Of a stretch of 34,271 bases of DNA, positions 33,000 to 34,271 are shown one piece after another (position 1 is the first letter of the stretch; every line of letters starts with the position of its first letter). The stretch spans positions 1 through 34,271 of the forward strand of contig CAZPME010000022.1 of assembly GCA_964587885.1 (NCBI GenBank), read 5' to 3'. A program made the translations under genes and the position numbers. A model generated the notes under the pieces. That model did not search any database, was not told the origin of the DNA, and saw only the letters and a list, made by a program, of their open reading frames with translations. This DNA is from UBA60 sp964587885 (lineage in GTDB: Archaea > Thermoplasmatota > Poseidoniia > Poseidoniales > Poseidoniaceae).

Positions 33000-33494
33000 T
33001 CAGCGATTTGCTATTAGCAAAATCTGGTTGAGATAGGATTCGGGCAGACCACCCTGTTTTGCTCCTTCAAGGACAGTTTGGAGATAGATTTGAGTTGGGA
33101 TAAGTCCTTCAACTACTCGGTCATCATTAGCGACATAAGCGATAACTGAATGTTGATTATCTTCATCATCAAGCACCACTACTGTTTCGTGATGATAATG
33201 ACCACTATCCACGCCTTCATAGTCGTCTAATTGAGATAATTGTTCAGCGGTGATTGCAAACATTACCCCCCAAACTTCTGCACCTGCTTTAGGCATGATA
33301 TTGGCAAATCCGTTCTCAGGTGAGCGCTGGCTTTGCTTATTGAAGGCTAAGCGGTAATTGGCTAGGCGTACGCGTGTGGGGTTGGCATTGAGGCTGGGGG
33401 TTAGGCTGGGAAGTGGCCCAATGCGACCAACAAGTTGGGAAGGAGACATATTGCTGCCATAGGCAAGGTGCAAAATCAAATCTGGGTCGGGCAT
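33000..33494 (-). CDS. Gamma-glutamylcyclotransferase-like protein
   Basis: A 164-residue member of the GGCT/AIG2 fold. The substrate-binding loop YGSNM is near the N-terminus, and the catalytic glutamate sits in LDDYEGV. Members convert gamma-glutamyl peptides to 5-oxoproline or act on other gamma-glutamylamines; the actual substrate here is unknown. The ATG at 33494 has a perfect AAGGTGATCC. It is convergent with the lipoprotein gene. Confidence 0.85.
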   Translation of the reverse strand: MPDPDLILHLAYGSNMSPSQLVGRIGPLPSLTPSLNANPTRVRLANYRLAFNKQSQRSPENGFANIMPKAGAEVWGVMFAITAEQLSQLDDYEGVDSGHYHHETVVVLDDEDNQHSVIAYVANDDRVVEGLIPTQIYLQTVLEGAKQGGLPESYLNQILLIANR

Positions 33495-33640
33495 TGGATC
33501 ACCTTGAACATGAGGAAATTGCAGGGGTTATTCAAAAACATGTGTACCAGCCATTTACATTTACGCGCAAATCCAAACGGAAAAATCCAACCGATAAATC
33601 CAATGCAGGGGTTAATAAGTGAGCAGAATTATCTTCCTGC
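33495..33640. promoter_or_regulatory. Divergent intergenic region with AAATCCAA and TGCAGGGGTTA direct repeats
   Basis: Three direct copies of AAATCCAA occur at 33569-33576, 33583-33590 and 33596-33603, spaced 13-14 bases, ending 37 bases before the downstream ATG. TGCAGGGGTTA occurs at 33520-33530 and 33604-33614. The 146-bp region holds both divergent promoters. It resembles a small operator array. Confidence 0.4.
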
Positions 33641-33958
33641 ATGTCGTCAAAAACAGATGTCAAAACCGAGCCAGCAACCGAAGAAAACCTAGCATTGGAA
33701 GTCGATATGCACCCCTTTATGGAAAATCCACCGCAGCAACTATCCGAACTTCATCCAGTCATCATAGATGGGAAGAGGGGACTAGCCGCAGTTGGCTGTT
33801 TCGGGAGATATAGTACGAGAATAGTAGTGAAACTTGAGGAAGAGCATCCAGATTTGGGACTTGAGTTTGGGACCAAATATTTCCGCATCGATGAGAGTGG
33901 AAAGGTGTCTTGGGGTCATGAAGGTAAGACCTTCCAGATTGATCTTATTGTCGAGTGA
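33641..33958 (+). CDS. Small protein of unknown function
   Basis: A 105-residue soluble protein with no recognised family. It is acidic at the N-terminus. The middle, DGKRGLAAVGCFGRYSTRIVVKLEE, and the end, GKVSWGHEGKTFQIDLIVE, suggest alternating beta strands of a small barrel. There is no signal peptide or metal cluster. The start lacks a clear ribosome binding site, so it may be leaderless. The direct-repeat region upstream is the main clue to regulation. Confidence 0.5.
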   Translation: MSSKTDVKTEPATEENLALEVDMHPFMENPPQQLSELHPVIIDGKRGLAAVGCFGRYSTRIVVKLEEEHPDLGLEFGTKYFRIDESGKVSWGHEGKTFQIDLIVE

Positions 33959-34026
33959 TGGTAGTAGCAGAGGAGTAGTTACGAACCTGCAAATACCCAA
34001 ACGATATTCCCAGTACAGTGGCTAAC

Positions 34027-34271
34027 ATGTCGACAGACAAACAAGTCAAGTGCCATGTCTGCGATACCTTGAATCCATTATTCCGCGACAAATGCCTAGA
34101 TTGCGGAGCTAGGTTGTTCAAGAAAAGCAAACCAAGTCAGTTGTCTAAGAAAGCCAAAGCGAAGCGGAAACGGACAAAGTTGCAGGCTTGCGCCGGCAAC
34201 AAGCAAACCTACAAAACTCGAAATGCGGCTTCGTGGGCGAGGAAAAAATTGCAGAGGGATAAGGGGATGGC
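34027..34271 (+). CDS. Zinc-ribbon basic protein, cut by the window end
   Basis: The ORF starts at ATG 34027 and is open to the right edge. Translation begins MSTDKQVKCHVCDTLNPLF and has two CxxC pairs (KCHVC and KCLDCG) about 11 residues apart, a short zinc ribbon. It is followed by a strongly Lys/Arg-rich tail. Nucleic-acid or ribosome binding is likely. The C-terminus is missing, so the family is not named. Confidence 0.65.
   Translation, partial: MSTDKQVKCHVCDTLNPLFRDKCLDCGARLFKKSKPSQLSKKAKAKRKRTKLQACAGNKQTYKTRNAASWARKKLQRDKGM

Noticed and set aside
1..34271. CRISPR arrays, insertion sequences, integrase or transposase genes
   Set aside because: No regular repeat-spacer array and no transposase or integrase motif was seen.

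Overview
The window comes from an archaeon, most likely a marine Thermoplasmatota of the Candidatus Poseidoniales (Marine Group II) type. Archaeal markers are aIF5B, L7Ae, S28e, L24e, deoxyhypusine synthase, a long FKBP and a DUF63 membrane protein. They sit beside genes that look bacterial in origin: UvrB, CcmF, a 3-methylcrotonyl-CoA carboxylase cluster and a lipobox-type secreted protein. Ribosome binding sites of the GGAGGTGATC type precede many starts. The lineage is inferred from gene content, not from a marker phylogeny.

Layout. 1-330: no protein gene, but a run of tandem hairpins beside a TATA-like element. 331-1901 (minus): ParA ATPase, a small ribbon-helix-helix-like protein and an unknown 81-aa protein. 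1972-2973 (minus): MoxR ATPase. 3102-6372 (minus): the translation operon rpl7ae-rps28e-rpl24e-ndk-aIF5B. 6577-8441 (minus): PRPP synthetase, tRNA-Ile(GAT) and a PRC-barrel-like protein. 8442-8983: a 542-bp AT-rich intergenic region with a dense array of CAATTG-centred sites. 8984-10250 (plus): an epimerase-like Rossmann protein and a HAD hydrolase. 10298-17970 (minus): deoxyhypusine synthase, UvrB, an SDR oxidoreductase, a MazG/PRA-PH-like pyrophosphohydrolase, a UbiA prenyltransferase and a UbiD decarboxylase. 18076-24265 (plus): geranylgeranyl reductase, CcmF, FKBP and DUF63 protein. 24372-28983 (plus): a leucine-degradation type operon with carboxyltransferase, enoyl-CoA hydratase, biotin carboxylase and biotin carrier. 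29010-31428 (minus): two overlapping DNA methyltransferases. 31543-32985 (plus): Asp-box lipoprotein. 33000-33494 (minus): gamma-glutamylcyclotransferase-like protein. 33641 to the end (plus): a small unknown protein and a zinc-ribbon protein cut by the window edge.

How they fit together. UbiA, UbiD and the divergent geranylgeranyl reductase suggest isoprenoid quinone (probably menaquinone) and/or lipid side-chain synthesis, and CcmF adds cytochrome c maturation, so 15-22 kb looks like a respiratory-chain assembly region. The carboxylase cluster fits a heterotroph that degrades amino acids. Deoxyhypusine synthase and the ribosomal operon are translation functions.

The most unusual signals are non-coding. 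They are (i) the CAATTG-centred palindrome, at least nine copies of TYCAATTGRA where about 0.1-0.2 are expected, five of them inside one intergenic region; (ii) the tandem-hairpin segment at the left edge; and (iii) hairpins that cover the ribosome binding site or start codon of three genes.
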